This document shows, piece after piece, positions 37,805 to 51,300 of a DNA stretch of 64,000 bases (position 1 is its first letter; each line of letters starts with the position of its first letter). Source of the DNA: Aquilaria yunnanensis (lineage: Eukaryota; Streptophyta; Magnoliopsida; Malvales; Thymelaeaceae); the NCBI GenBank assembly GCA_039654915.1, contig CM077594.1:100516893-100580892 (forward strand). The letters run 5' to 3'. A model generated the notes under the pieces. It was not told where the DNA came from. It saw nothing but the letters and a program-made list of their open reading frames with translations, and searched no databases. The position numbers were made by a program, and so were the translations under genes.

Positions 37805-38990
37805 CATCTCCTTTCTGGGCAGACTATTAGCAAACCAAAAAAAAAAAAAAGCACCAATTTCAATTTGAGTTCACTATTTCATGTTCATAATTACACTATA
37901 CACTACACAATTTCACCAGAAATTTTCTAGGTCACAATCTCTGAGGAACACATAAACAGCTGGTCAAGTTACTTTGCAATAAATCCAGATATTGCATCAA
38001 CTTGAACATGGGAACGCAAGCAAATGAGATGGAAAATTCGACAACCATGAACCCACAGTCCCAACACGATTGTAGAGAAACAAGTAAACGTTGTAATGCA
38101 GATACCAAAAATTATCAAAGAAGCATCTTTATTTTTTTTCTGTACACAGAAGAAGCAGATTTGAATCAAAATAAACAGAACATACAATCTCTCACTGTCC
38201 TTAATTCATCTCCAGTCTTCACCCAGTTCTAGCATATGCTCCAGGGAAAAAAGAAGATGCTCTATTGCTTTCCCTTAATTCAACCAAGTTCAACAGCGGC
38301 AAGACAGGTGGAAACGAGCTAAGCCGAGGTCAAACATCTTAGGCTGAAAGCTTGGATTGATAAGGATTGGCTCGGCTCGGGTTCAAGCTCGAGCTCGACA
38401 AGCTTTGAAAACGGGGCTCGATAGCTCAATAGGCTCGAAGCTCGAACATCCAAATCTCTTCTCTTTGATTTTGCCCTTACGAATGGAAAAAAAAAAATCT
38501 TTATCTTTAGTTCTTTACTTCTTTTGATACTTGCTGTAAATGATTTGCAGATTGTTACAGACTTTAAAGGCCCATCATCCAAGTTGAATTATATATCCAT
38601 GTACAAGACAATTATTTCTAGAAAACTAGAAAGCACGAAATAAAGCATCAGAAGAAATAAAGCAAGAAAACAACTAAGAGCCCTTCGCAATCTCAGATTG
38701 TATTTTACCTGGCTTCGGTGAGGGTGGCCGGCAATTACGATGGTGATTGAAGGGGCTCGGCGTTGGCGGGTATGGGTGCCAGGTGATGAGACGATGATAT
38801 TAAGAGGTGCGAGACGGGGGTGGGTATGGGTGGTCAGTGGCGGTGGGAGTGACGGTGGCGACCGGCGAATGTGGCGTCGGTGGCTTCAGACTTGACCATC
38901 GATCGAGTGAAGCGAGCGAAGTGGGGAAGTCTACGGGAAGAGAACGGGCAGGGCCTTATAGGAGGAGTAAGAGTTGTAGGGTTAGAAGAA
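37805..38990 (-). other. Probable 5' UTR and leader intron of the PORR gene
   Basis: On the minus strand GCCAGG|TAAAAT near 38706 can act as donor, and TGCCCAG at about 37811 as acceptor. The GC-rich 38.71-38.99 kb segment would then be the untranslated first exon. The intron holds a GCTCG-rich tract near 38370-38450, seen again in diverged form near 39.5-39.65 kb. Inferred from splice signals and base composition. Confidence 0.4.
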
Positions 38991-38998
38991 TTATAATA

Positions 38999-39232
38999 CT
39001 CTATCCGTCTCATATTCTTTATACGATTTAACTTTTTTACTTAGTTTAAATTGAATTTATTTATATTAGTATTTATTAAAAAAAAATTAAAAAAATATAT
39101 TTAGAAACTATGTGTCTTGATTTATCATTCTTATATAAAATTTTTTCATTTATAAATTAAATTATTGAAAATAAAAAATCATAGATTAATTGCTGAAAAG
39201 TAAATGATGCAAAGAATATGGGACGGAGGGAG
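38999..39232. mobile_element. Stowaway-type MITE
   Basis: The 234-bp element has inverted ends CTCTATCCGTCTCATATTCT (left) and, reversed, CTCCCTCCGTCCCATATTCT (right), flanked by TA on both sides. CTCCCTCCGTCCC with a TA target is the hallmark of Stowaway (Tc1/mariner) MITEs. No coding capacity. Confidence 0.9.
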
Positions 39233-39246
39233 TATATTATTTCATG

Positions 39247-39465
39247 TGTTCTAAAACTTTTACTCCATTTGATTTTTTTTAAATATTTTTAATTTAAATT
39301 TATTTATATTATTATTTGTTAGAAAAAATTAAAATAAACATATTTAAAAATTACATGTCTTAATTTATCATTCACATATAAAATTTTTTCATTTATATAT
39401 TAGAATGTTGAAAATAAAATATTTTAGATTAATTACTGAAAATAAATAAAACAAAAGTTTTAAGA
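39247..39465. mobile_element. Second, diverged Stowaway-like MITE
   Basis: It lies directly beside the first MITE and shares its interior order (TTTATTTATATTA.., CTTRATTTATCATTC, AAAATTTTTTCATTTATA, TAGATTAATT.CTGAAAA). Its ends form a weak inverted pair (TTCTAAAACTTTTACT and CTTAAAACTTTTGTTT), so the termini are less certain. Confidence 0.65.
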
Positions 39466-39469
39466 CCAA

Positions 39470-40821
39470 AAAAGTAATTCTTTATCGAGGCTAATTAAGC
39501 TAGTTAAGGATTTAAGCTGAATATAGTCCGGCTTGAAACTCGGCTTTTTAAGAAATCAAACCTAACTTGCAACTCAAAGTTTGGCTCGAGATTTATTAGG
39601 TTTGGCTCAATAATAAAAAAATTCAAGCCCAAACTTTTTTATAAGCGGCTCAGCTCATTTCTACCCCTTCATGCCATGGCATCCGCAATCTCATACAACT
39701 AAAATTGGGGTAGAAAAAACTTGTAGAGCAACCATCAAAATTTTACTTAGCTCACGAACTCAACATTGAACCACCTATTCAACTTTACTTTTTTTCCATG
39801 TTTACTTATAAAAAAAATTCAAAATTTACAAACATGCCTAAATACCCTCGCCTAAGAACCATATTTCTTTTTAAACTATTCTAAAAAGGGTTCACCTAAT
39901 TTATTTCCTAGAAAATTTTTCTTATTACTCTAATTTAAACTTTCACCACATGTATATATATACACAGACACACATATACTACTGGGCCACTGAGGCAACT
40001 CCATCCACATAATTAAGAACCACCATGATCAGCCAAAACTCGAATTGTGGCCTCAGTCGATATGTGGATTAGGTTAGACTAAATCACATAATGTTCTTAA
40101 TTATACTCCTATTCTTGTAATTGTGAATATATATTAAAAAAATTAAAACTATATTTTTGCTGCAATCAAACCCTATTAGAAGACTCACATATGAAAAATT
40201 GGAGACTCTACATGATTTTCTTGAAAAACCACCAAGTCATCATCATCTCCTTAATTTCCGAATAGAGGATAGGTAAATTGACAATGTGAACTCACACATA
40301 TGTTCAATTTGCAGAAACTAAAAAATTGCACCATCTTAAAAAACACCAGAAAAATAAGATGTCATTAATTGTTTTAATTTCCCTTCTACTTAATTCAGCA
40401 ATTTCCAGTCAACAACAGCTGCACGTATGAGTTGTGCTACAGAACTGTCTAATATGTTGTACAGTCAACCGTCGACTGCCCAAGATGGACAAGCCGGCAC
40501 TTTATCAAGCTTCTACATGTTTGACCCCTAAAGGCTCTTCCTCAACCATGCTTAGCTTGAGCTCTAGCTTGATTCAATCCTTATCGAAATGAATTTAATT
40601 GTCCCAATTTGCTCAGTGCAAGTTTGAACATGAAAAAATATCTAATAATTAAAGACACGGTGTTTAGACCCTAGAGCTATGTTCGGAGTTATTTGCACAT
40701 TTTAAAAATCACACAGAGATGAAGAAAGATGAAAAAATTATAGGTATTTATTTCTATTTTTTCTATTATATTTTTGTAAAAAAAATGAATATTGAAACAA
40801 TAGTTTTAAATGTAGTAATTT

Positions 40822-40906
<85 letters not shown>

Positions 40907-42635
40907 GGTTGTGCAAAGATTTGAAAAGTCCTAGTTAAATAGTAAATGATACAAGAAATGTACAAAAAATGAAGTATAATATATAGAGAGTTAGTTATAT
41001 TTATCACTCGTGAAGTTTGGCTACAATTTCATTTACCCATCGTATTTAGCCCCATAGTCATGATGTGAACACGATTGCGTTTAAAATCAATCATACTTAG
41101 GCCCTTAAATCTATATTATAATTGCATCTAACTTCCTAATGTATTACAAAGTTACAACTATCCTGTAATATTATTATCAAGCCTATCAAATTAACTGGAC
41201 ACTGATAAAAAATCTAGAACTTAATGAGATCTAAGTTCAAACTAGCTCTAAGTTCAAACATACTCTAATTTTTATTTGGACAAGCTTGAGACCATGTGCT
41301 TGAGCTCTGCTCATATACACCCGACTGAATGTTATGAATTGGCCCGTTAAAAATTTGTTTTTGTTCATAGATGCCTATCAAACTTTCCATGTTATATGCT
41401 CTTAGATCACTTACTAAAATATACATACATACATGATACATATATATATATTCAAACTTTGTTATGGCATCCGAGCTTTGTAATGGCAGCATCGGCACGA
41501 CAAGGCAGACATGGAGTGCACTGTGCACCGTCATCGTACGTGGTGGTTGGCGATGACTTGAGATGGCTCTCTAGTAGGCAAAGTAGGGTGAACCCGAAAT
41601 CAATTTCTTTACATAAGTTATGAATATTTGGATGAACTTGATATAAACGAACGTGAAAGTCAATTCCTATGACTAAAGAGGGAGTGATTATCTGAAGTAG
41701 CAAGGCTTTAATTATAAAGCAAGGAAAGCTATTCGAAACTCTGTTGTTTCAAGAAATTTTAGCATTCTTATTTTTAAAACTGAATGGAATGAAATTCAAT
41801 TGAAAATCAAGGGAATGGAACCTTGAAGGCATGGTGGGAGTGGGGTTGGCATAATACCGTTGCACCCTCTAAATTTTACGTATATTGCATGATATATCTC
41901 ATCACGTACCATCATCATTTTTATGAAAAAAAATATTAAAATATTATAAGATGAAATACATTAAATAAATTTTTTACACATTTTTATGTATATTCTAATT
42001 CTTTTCAACATAATTTCCCAGATCTAAATAAAATGTATATAAAAGACAATATTTTTTATAAAAAAATAAAAAATAAAATATATAGAATAAAATGAATATA
42101 TTCAAAAAAATAAATATTATTCAACAAAGAAAAAGGTGAAACTAAAAAACAAAAGCAAAAGAAAAAGTAACCAAAAGAAAAATAAAAGTAGGAAAACTAT
42201 ACAAATTATTTTTATGCATGCCGTGTGATACACCTGAAGAAATTATGCAAGAATTATAATAATAATTTTCAAATCTACATTAGGTTGGCATCATTTGTTA
42301 ATTAAATTTTATTTTTAAATAAAAATAAAAATAATATTTATATCAAAATATGTGTATTAAATGTATTTTATTATTTTACATATTTATCTTTGATACTTTG
42401 ATGTAAAATGACAAAAAAAAAAAAAAAGGCTCACACATGCGATGTAAAAAAATATATATATACTGCCCGGAATTTCTTGGTATTCTAATAAATAAAAGGC
42501 AAGCGGTATGGGAAATACCATAAAATGTCATAATATTTTACACAAAAAAGGGAAAAATATGAAAATATTTCTATCACTTATTACTTACCACAATAAATGG
42601 TATTTCATGATAACCGTGAAATGGAAGACATAGGA
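39470..42635. other. AT-rich intergenic region
   Basis: No gene. It begins with a GCTCG/GGCTC-rich remnant (39.48-39.67 kb) whose right edge, CTCATTTCTACCCCTT, looks like an old hAT-type terminus. The segment at about 41.88-42.11 kb resembles 2.18-2.34 kb. A (TA)n tract is listed separately. Confidence 0.5.
40826..40902. repeat. (TA)n microsatellite, 77 bp
   Basis: Uninterrupted TA dinucleotides. Such tracts are highly variable in length and extrude as cruciforms. The long IYIYIY frames on both strands here are artefacts of this tract. Confidence 0.97.
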
Positions 42636-42643
42636 CTCACATT

Positions 42644-43403
42644 TAAAGGTGAAAGAATCAGGTTTGGGTTAGGTTCGGGATGAAACACGATTTTTTTGGC
42701 CCTATAAATGGCTGCCATTTCCTGGCCTAAACCTTAACCTAAACTAGCCCTAACATAAAAATATTGGGTTATGGTCGGGTTGAGTGGGTTGAGCCTAACA
42801 CCCACCACAACTTCGCCTCCTATAGTCCCCTTTCACAGGCAACAACAAAATCAGTAAATCACGCTTCCCTTTAACAATCTGTCACTCCTCATTTGGCAAG
42901 AACAAAATCAATCAAAAGATGGATGAACTAAAACAGAGCATTGAGGGCAAAGGAGAAAGACGACGAGGGCTAGGTGAGGGAGGGTGAACAAGAGTAGGCG
43001 AGCACAAGCGAAGGAAGTGAGCCAAGGTGAGAGCAGTTGACGTGATGCACAAGGCATTGAGAGGGCAGCATAAGGGCAAGATAGCAGAAGAATGGCATTA
43101 GACTAGCTACTTGCTTAGTAGACATGTAAAGGCAATGGCGAGGTGAGGTGAGAATGAGGCATGAAAGTGCTAGGGTTAAGGAGGTTAGAAATAGTTAGGT
43201 ATGTGGGTGGGCTTGAGCTAAGAATAGAAGAATCGGGTTACTTTAGGTTGATTTGAATTTGATCCGAACCAACTAGATTTTTATTTCTTTAGATCATGTT
43301 GGGTTTGGGCCAACCTAAATCCTACTTATTTCATTCACTGATTTGATTGAAACCTGGCATATAGGGTCAGGTTTCGAGTTATGATCAAATGCTTTCACCC
43401 CTA
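42644..43403. mobile_element. hAT-like non-autonomous element, 8-bp TSD
   Basis: CTCACATT flanks the 760-bp segment at 42636-42643 and 43404-43411. The 12-bp ends TAAAGGTGAAAG and, reversed, TAGGGGTGAAAG are inverted copies with two mismatches. An 8-bp TSD and TAGGGGTG-type ends fit hAT. The core is G-rich, polar and noncoding as far as I can tell. Confidence 0.75.
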
Positions 43404-43411
43404 CTCACATT

Positions 43412-45300
43412 ATTATTTTCAAGTACTGCCTTCATGAATCATGCCATCGAACCTTGGGCTTTATAAACCCTATGCTTCATATCCATTAGCCACTAAAAGA
43501 TCGCCAATTTTAGCCTCTTTTCTAAGAACTGTGCCTGTTGACCTTAATTTGATCTAATTGGATCAAAATGCTTATCTAACATAGATTTAATGGCTTAATA
43601 GGCATGATATTAAAAGTTTAATAGGTGAATGGAATGCAAAAAAGAAAAATTATGTGTATAGAAATGTAAAAGTTAAGGTGCTTAAACAAATCATACCTTA
43701 TATAGATTCTCGACTACTTGGTTAGACCTGGAGGAGGCAAATGGTCAGTTGGCTCGCATGTGAATTTGGGGAGAGATTATCATTTTTTTTTTTGTTTACA
43801 CTCAAAAGCATCTACACGAGGTATAAAAGTTATTTAAAAGGTATTTATGGTTAAGAGAATAAAGTATGCCCGCTTTTTAGGATGGATGAATAAGAGAGGT
43901 CGTGGTTCAAGTCTTAGACCTCACTGGTGTTCCCTTAACCACCGCACTGGGAGCATAGTGTTAAATACTATAATATACCGAGCGGTATACCGTTTTACCA
44001 TGGGTATGCGGTACAAATGTTTTTATGTTTTATTATTTTACCGTGCGATATTTTATTTTTCACAGCTATTTTCTTTTTTCATTTTACATCAAAAAATATC
44101 ATAAATATATAAACATTAAAATATAAATAATACACATGTCATAAAATAAACATTTACTTTTATTTTTTTTGTTACTTTTCTTAATTAATATAAAAATTTA
44201 ATGGATGATAGTAGATTGAAAGTCCTAGTGGTGTTGAATAATATCCCCCACTTGGATTTTTGGTGCATGTTGCCATAATTGAATATTTTCTATCATATAT
44301 ATTTTGTTTATGTATTAGAATACACATAACATGTGTAGAAAAAAATTATTAAACAAACTAAAACATCTTAAATAATATTCTAACATTTATTTTTTACGAA
44401 AACGGTAACAGTAAATGGCGCAGTATACTATGCAATTAATATACCTAAAAAATTCGGAGTGTGGTATATCTAACGGTAATGGTATTTAATACATTGACTG
44501 AAAGTCTATGAATATAATACCACTTTTTGTACTACATGTTTCAAAACTTCTTTATAACTTTTTTTTTATTTTAGTTATAAAATTTTGCAATTGTATGAAT
44601 AATTAGTCTCAAATTTATTAAAAGACAGTTATTGAATAAAAAAGTGATTATAAAGAACAGTCATACATTAATTGTTAAAAAATATTGTATGATTTAAATT
44701 TACTAAAATATAGTTTTTAAATAGCTTCAACTAGAATTTGAAAAGTTTGCGGTTAAACAATTAATATAATTTTGGTTTCCCTCTTGTTGGACAATGTAAT
44801 GAAAAGTTCTAGAATTTACTGTTTAGAAGGTTAAAATTGGTGTTTTCTTAAATTTGGATAACGCCTTAAAGCCATGTGATCTAAGCTACAAATGTGGGCT
44901 ATGAATGTTTAAATCTAGGTGTAAAACATTCATGGCTCTAGCATGTTTTCTTCGTCTCATTTTCATCTCTAACTTGAAGATTGTCTTTTTCATCTCATTT
45001 TGGTCTCAACCTCAATAAATCATTTGAGACATGTTTTGACACTAGCTTTAGCAATTAATGTTAAAATTTTGACAAAGTTATTCAATAATAACTTTAAATT
45101 TTTAGCTTTAACAGTTTTATCTCTAATGTTAAATAAATTGTATATGACTCTAACGGGCTTGATTTCTTTCATTTTTTCAGCAGAAATCATTTGCTTTGAT
45201 GATGAAGGCCATGTCGCCCACTCCAAAGAAGGTTAATTACTGATTTTATTTTTGTTTGATATTTTGAGAGCCACGAGTAATAGAAAACCTATTAATGGCT
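43412..45300. other. Intergenic region with a possible hAT-like remnant
   Basis: No gene supported. Between about 43958 and 44505 an inverted pair (TTAAATACTATAATATACCG left; ATTAAATACCATTACCG reversed right) suggests another hAT-like MITE, but I found no clean TSD. The end of this stretch leads into the promoter of the C2 gene. Confidence 0.4.
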
Positions 45301-45481
45301 TCTTTCGTTTATATGTATTTATTTTTAGGTGGGTCAAAATGTGATCACCGTAGTGAATAGCCGTTATTATCTCCATCACCAACAAAGGCACGTCCAAATA
45401 TTTACTTGAACTCGATGTAATATTTTCATGGCGATTTGATTGTTCAACGCTCGCTAGCTTCCGGGATTAGCTCACTTAGCT

Positions 45482-46225
45482 ATGTCGCCGCATCGAATTG
45501 TGTATGTCAATTTGTCCTCAGGTCATGACCTGAAAGTCGTCAATTGCTTCACCAGAATGGAAGTCTATGCCATCGTCAAAATCTCCGGCGACAAAGACCA
45601 CAAGCAGAAGGTCAAGTCCCATACCGACCCTGACGGCGGCGCCAACCCGACATGGAACTTCTCTACCCAGTTCACCGTCGACGAGTCGATGCTTCAGAGG
45701 GACAAACTCAAGCTAGTATTCAAGCTTATGTCGGAGCGCACCCTCGGTGACAAAGACGTGGGGAGAGTCAAAATCCCGCTCAGGGAACTCCTGCACTCCG
45801 CCGGCGACGACAATTCTTTCCAGTCTGTCAGCTACCAGGTTAAGAAACCCTCTGGAAAACCCAAAGGAATGTTGACCTTCGCGTACAGATTTGGCGAGAG
45901 TTTCGATGTCCCGTCATCGGAAGATGGGCACGGGTTTGGTCCGCCGGGGAGCCATTACCCTCCGCCGCCCCAGTACGGGCATGGATACCCTCCACCTGGG
46001 GGTTACCCGCCGTACCCTGGTCATGCGTATCCGCCACCAGGGTATGGATACCCGCCGCCGCAGCAGAAGGAAAAGGAAGAGAAACCAGGATGGGGAGGGT
46101 TCATAGGAGGAGCGATTATAGGCGCGGTTGGGACTTTGCTCGAAGTTCAAGGTGGAGGTGAAGAGGAAGAGGAAAAGCATTCTTCTTCTTCTTCTTCTTC
46201 ATCATCATCAGCTGGATCTGATTGA
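45482..46225 (+). CDS. C2-domain protein, SRC2-like
   Basis: Single-exon gene, 247 residues. Residues 1-135 form a C2 domain: IVYVNLSSGHDLKVVN, MEVYAIVKISGD, DGGANPTWNFSTQFTVDE, LVFKLMSERTLGDKDVGRVKIPLREL. C2 domains bind membrane phospholipids, often with Ca2+. Next come a Gly/Pro/Tyr-rich stretch with YPPPP, HGYPPPGGYPP and PPGYGYPPPQ, a hydrophobic Gly-rich segment (WGGFIGGAIIGAVGTLL) that could insert into a membrane, and an acidic, poly-Ser tail. This order is that of SRC2 (soybean gene regulated by cold-2), a cold- and stress-linked protein that traffics from ER to vacuole in Arabidopsis. The coding sequence is much richer in GC than its surroundings. Confidence 0.9.
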   Translation: MSPHRIVYVNLSSGHDLKVVNCFTRMEVYAIVKISGDKDHKQKVKSHTDPDGGANPTWNFSTQFTVDESMLQRDKLKLVFKLMSERTLGDKDVGRVKIPLRELLHSAGDDNSFQSVSYQVKKPSGKPKGMLTFAYRFGESFDVPSSEDGHGFGPPGSHYPPPPQYGHGYPPPGGYPPYPGHAYPPPGYGYPPPQQKEKEEKPGWGGFIGGAIIGAVGTLLEVQGGGEEEEEKHSSSSSSSSSSAGSD

Positions 46226-46399
46226 TTTCATTTGGTTTCTTTTCCATGGAATTTCATTTGATCGGCTCCAGCTTCGATTTTGTTGGCGATAATTCTCATC
46301 TGTTCCTCACTCGCCAGGACACATGATGATTTTAGTTTTTATCTAATTACCCTGAATTTTTGTTAAATCCTTTGTGTATAGCTTTAGGAAAGAAGCAAA

Positions 46400-48180
46400 A
46401 CCATCTTGGTTATTTAGGTAATAAATTGAACTATTCCTATGTTTAAATACACTTTTAGTTGGCATTAAATTTTGAATTCATTATAACCCAATGCACCGTT
46501 CGACATTAATTAATATTAGTAATTAGTATTAGAGTTTTGAAATGCGATTTAAAGACATCTTTTAATTTTTTTTTACTTTAGCAAGTTTTATAGATCATCA
46601 GTAGTATTCAGTTGTTTTGTATGTAATTGTACACAAAACCTGTAAATATCAGATTAGAAGCTTTGATAAGATAATATGCACGAATTTGAACTAATTGATG
46701 CTCTGAATTGAGCAGAGATTTTTGTGATCTTCTATTTTTTTATTAAAAAAAAATCTTGATGTACCATTCGACACATATTTAAGAAATTTTGCAACATTTT
46801 TTTTTAGATTAAGACCAATAGTTAATCAGGTGAACATACTTATTAAACTATACTGTTAAATAAAAGCTTATCAAACTATCTCTTCAGCATTCAATTTTTT
46901 TTTTAACTTTAATGCAAAAGGTAAATGGTAAAAGATAGTTTGAAAGGTAACGGCTAAAATAATTTACTAAATATGAAAATTTTACAAAGTCTCTGAGATA
47001 ATCTAAAATAAAATATATTTCAAATAATTTGAAACAAAAGAAATATTATTTTATCATGATTACTTTTAGTTAAATTATGCAATTATAATAAAAAAAATAT
47101 CATGAATGGGTATACAACTTAATGCATGAACAAAATTAGAAAAAAATAATCAAGGAGATATGATAGAGTATAGTAGATTATTAGACATAATAATTTTAAG
47201 AAGTATCAATATAACCGTTATAAAATGGGAGAAGTTAATATTTTTCTTATATTACATAGATGACCTAAATTCATAATTCCTTCAATTATAATTCAATACT
47301 ACTCACCACTCAAACTTTGTAATTTGAGACACCTGAACCAATGGAAATGTTACTTTTGCTTATTTTTGGACTCACAAAAATGAAAGTAAACATGAAGTAC
47401 CCAATTGGCGTTCTACCATAATAATGTCGAACAGAGAGCCGAGAGTTATGTCCACGTCTAAAACAAGTTTGATTTTCCATTTTTTTGCAACCTAGTATGG
47501 TCAGTGAAAATGATATTGGATAATATACCCTTGATAATTTTTCCAGTTCAAGGTCTCATCTCTTGTGGATATTTCTAGTAATAGTTTAAGAAAAATATTT
47601 TTTAAATTTTATTTTAAACCATATATATCAATATAATATACATATAAATATAAAATGAGAAAATATAATCGGTACATATATTTTAATATAAATATGGATG
47701 TGTGGTCTTTGTTAACAACAAAATCAATTGGGAAATGTCAACATAAAATTCTATACAAAGTTCAACGTAAAAGTAAACATAAAAATCTCGATTAATCTAA
47801 CGGAATATTTTTCATTTTTGATGGAATACATACTGATGTAATGATTAAAGATGATTTGGATTTGGTTACTTAAAACAAGAGTGGTTTATTTGAGTAGAAA
47901 AATAATTTTGGTGACTGATTTAGACCAAGTCATAAAAGGAGTGAGTTATTTGTGATTTTGACCAATCAATATTTAAATTATCAGTTTTCTCTCACTAAAT
48001 CCAAGATAGTTTTTTTCCCATTGTTGTCGATATAAAAATAGTAATCCGGTAAGCGTAGATTTTGCAATCTCAAGGGGTTAAGAGTAGGTTTTCAAACTAT
48101 GGGTGAAAAATATAAACTTTGGATAAAGTTCAAGGGGTAAGGGTAATTGACCCTAAACAATGAGGACATGTGGCTGGGTT
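46400..48180. other. AT-rich intergenic region
   Basis: No gene. Near 48,095-48,160 the sequence GTAATTGACCCTAAACA resembles the end of a Mutator-like element (reversed AGGGTCAATTACCC), but I found no matching partner. The last 150 bases before 48316 are GC-rich and look like the promoter and leader of the next gene. Confidence 0.5.
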
Positions 48181-48315
48181 AGGAGCACGGCCGGGCAGCA
48201 GACAAGAGACATCGTCGTACTACGACACAGAAGAGATCGTCGTGGCCCATCAAGCAGATTCAAGCTTGTCGTCGTGTCCAGTCAGCTGAAGCTCCGCTCC
48301 TAACTCTTCGTTCCC

Positions 48316-51300
48316 ATGGCGATCTCAGTTGCTTCTTCGCTTTCCTTCGGTAATAACCACTCCCAACTTCTCTCTTTAATTTCGTCTTCGTCACCCGATT
48401 CTTCCGTTGCGTGTTTTTTTCCGTCTGTATTGGTTCAATTGTTTGGAAACATCACTCATGTATGAACCCAGACGATCTCGTGCAGATTCGTTTCCTTTCG
48501 GAGCTTCCACCACCCCCCCCCCCCCCGGGGTTTTGGCTGACCGTGACCCCTTGGATGCTGTATTTTGTAACAGGTCTGTCCCATTTTCAAGAAGAAGTTA
48601 TTTGTTGCTCAACTTCATATGGGTTCTTCAAGGGTGGCATCAAAACTGCGTTTGGCCAGTGCAGAGCTCCTGATCGTTCCGGCTTGAGGTGCCAACTTCT
48701 TTTCTATGTATGAATAAATTAAGATATGTGCTTCGGTTATCGTAAATTGATATGCTGTTGATCTATTTAAGTGCTCTAATGATTCCTCCATAATGTTCTT
48801 TCATCTTTGTGACCAAATTGATTCTGATTGGCGAATTCCTTTACCACTTGGCCTTCTTTATTTAGTTGCTGTTATTTGTGGTGAGATGTTGCTGGTCATG
48901 GTTGAACAGTTTATCTGAGAATCTGAGATACACTATCAATATGGATTATGCGCTTGTTCCTTGTAGTTTATACGTTGAAATCAGATGAATTATCTATGAT
49001 ATAGTGTGTGGATCATACCACCCATAAAATCCTAAGTTGGATGCTCCTGTGAATTTCCCTTTGGACAACTTTCGAGCACATACTGAGCATTTAACAAGTA
49101 TCTGGGTTTGGTGAAATCAATAACCTTTGAAAAGCTTGTTTTCTGTGAAATTATCATAAGAAGTTCTTTGGAATTCTCTCCACATCTTTGTCTTACTCCT
49201 CTCTCTACCTCTGCCTTTCAATCATTAATCTTTTACCTCTGCCTCTTCTTTCTTTATTTGTAATTATGGACATTAAAAAACCGATTGCTATTTTTACCTC
49301 TACATTTTTGGTTTTCCAGTTTCACAACTTGAGACTTCATATTTAATACTGAAATTAATTTCCGCTCCAATTTCAGATCCAAGAATACATTTTTGGGATC
49401 AGCACAATTCCATTGGCTACTCATGGGAAATGATCTTTGGTTCGCCAAAGCTTCCGTCGCTGCTGACTACTCAGATTCCGTCCCTGATTCATCTAGTTAT
49501 GTAAGAGACAAGGGTTATCATCCTCTTGAGGAGCTAAAAGTTTGCAAAAGGGCCCAGGAGTGTAAACTGTCTTCTGCTGAAATAGCTAGGACAACTGTTG
49601 AGGTGTGTATCTCCTGACAATCAAAGATTTTTGAACTGGAAGAGAGTCTGAGTTGCCTAACTGTGTATCTGGCTGTGTTGATTTCATAGGAAAATCTTCT
49701 GCCAGAGACCAGACAATTGATCCTCTACATCTTATTTTGAAGTTTATCTTTTGTCTTAGGCTAACAGCTCTGCATTGCTTGTCTTCCCTGGGACAACACA
49801 TTCTGATCCTTATGAGCAAGTTTCTTGGGCTGAATTTCAATATGTTATTGATGATTATGGAGGCCAGTTCTCTTCTTTGTATAATTAGCCATGGAGCATG
49901 CTGTAACTTCCTTTGGTTGCTGATCAATAAATCTTCTTTTCCTTGAATGTATGCAGATATCTTTTTTGAAATTTATGATAACGAGAATCTTTTACAAGAT
50001 CCTGGAGCAAGAAATCCTGTGGTGGGTCTCTGATCTGGTGTTCTTTATTCAATTAAAATCAAAAGCTTTGATTTGCCCTATTTTGTTGCAGGTGTTCACT
50101 TAAAAAAACAAAAAGAGGAAACATATCAGTAGAACGTGATAATTGAAATTTTAATTTGATTGTATGATGAAGTAATTGTGTGCATATTGGGCCTATTAAA
50201 CCAGTTCGCCCACTGTAATTGGGTGCTTCAACAATGCAAAGGTGAAAATGTTATCATTGAAAGCATGTTAGTTTTCTTGTAAACAAAAAAACCAAACAAG
50301 CTTGTTACTTTTATGTTTTGCTAGAATGCAAATAATTAAATTTCTTTTTTATGTGAGCTCAGAACCTGAATATCCTCAGGTGAGTGTCTGTGATGCGAAC
50401 AGATAGGAGCTTGATGAAGGCTGCAGTTATATATGTGGAAATGCTGGTTGAACAACATGGAAAACATTTTTACTGAAAGCCAGTTAGGATGGATGAACTG
50501 AATGTGCCAAAATTTGCTAAGTTATAGCTCAAAGATTTCCATGCCAATTCTAAAGGCCCATGTTTGATCCATCTCTTGAATGAAGGATGAAAGTATGTCT
50601 CTGAATGATGTAAAGTAGCAATTGGTGAGAGTATATTTATTTTTATGAATTTCAGAAAGAGTTCATATAAAATGAGAATATAATGGAAAGTGATTCGAAT
50701 AACTACATACCTGTAATGAGTTATCCAACTGAGAAAGCATTGGTGGAAGCTTTATTGATATATTTCCTGTCAGAGTTCTGAGTTTTTTTGATCCCGCATT
50801 AAAAATTGGTGTTTGCTATATTTTTGTGGTTGTAGATGTAGTGTGCTATAACTAGTTCTTTCTGCAAAATGCTCTCTACATATGAGTTTCCATCGTGATG
50901 GTTTGTATCAGAATGCTTTGATTGGAATGAACTTAATGATGTACGAAAAGAAAAGGACCGGCAGTGGACATGTTTCAGACTTCACGGATAATAATGGAAT
51001 CCCTTTTGGGGATGATTATTTTGAGGTTCACAAATACCTATTTACACACTTTCTCTTTTCCTTCTTCCTGTTATTCTTCAACAAAATGCTTGTAGCTTTT
51101 TTTCTAATTCGTTTGCAAACAATTTACATTTCAAATAGGTTTTGGATTTAGAAGAACCTTCTGAGGCTCCAGTTGATTGGAGAACGCCAGATAATTCCAA
51201 CTGGGTTCATCCTATTTACTTTGCAAAGTGCTTAACGCAGGTGTGATACATGGATTTCTTAGTTATCCTCCAGATATGTAAATAAAATTGAAGATGATAT

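Noticed and set aside
40719..41007. Small proteins with long Ile-Tyr repeats
   Set aside because: They are translations of the (TA)n microsatellite.
43958..44505. Confident hAT MITE
   Set aside because: Inverted ends are visible but no matching TSD, so I kept it only as a low-confidence remark.
48060..48165. Another Mutator-like element end (AGGGTCAATTACCC on the minus strand)
   Set aside because: No inverted partner or target duplication found within the window.
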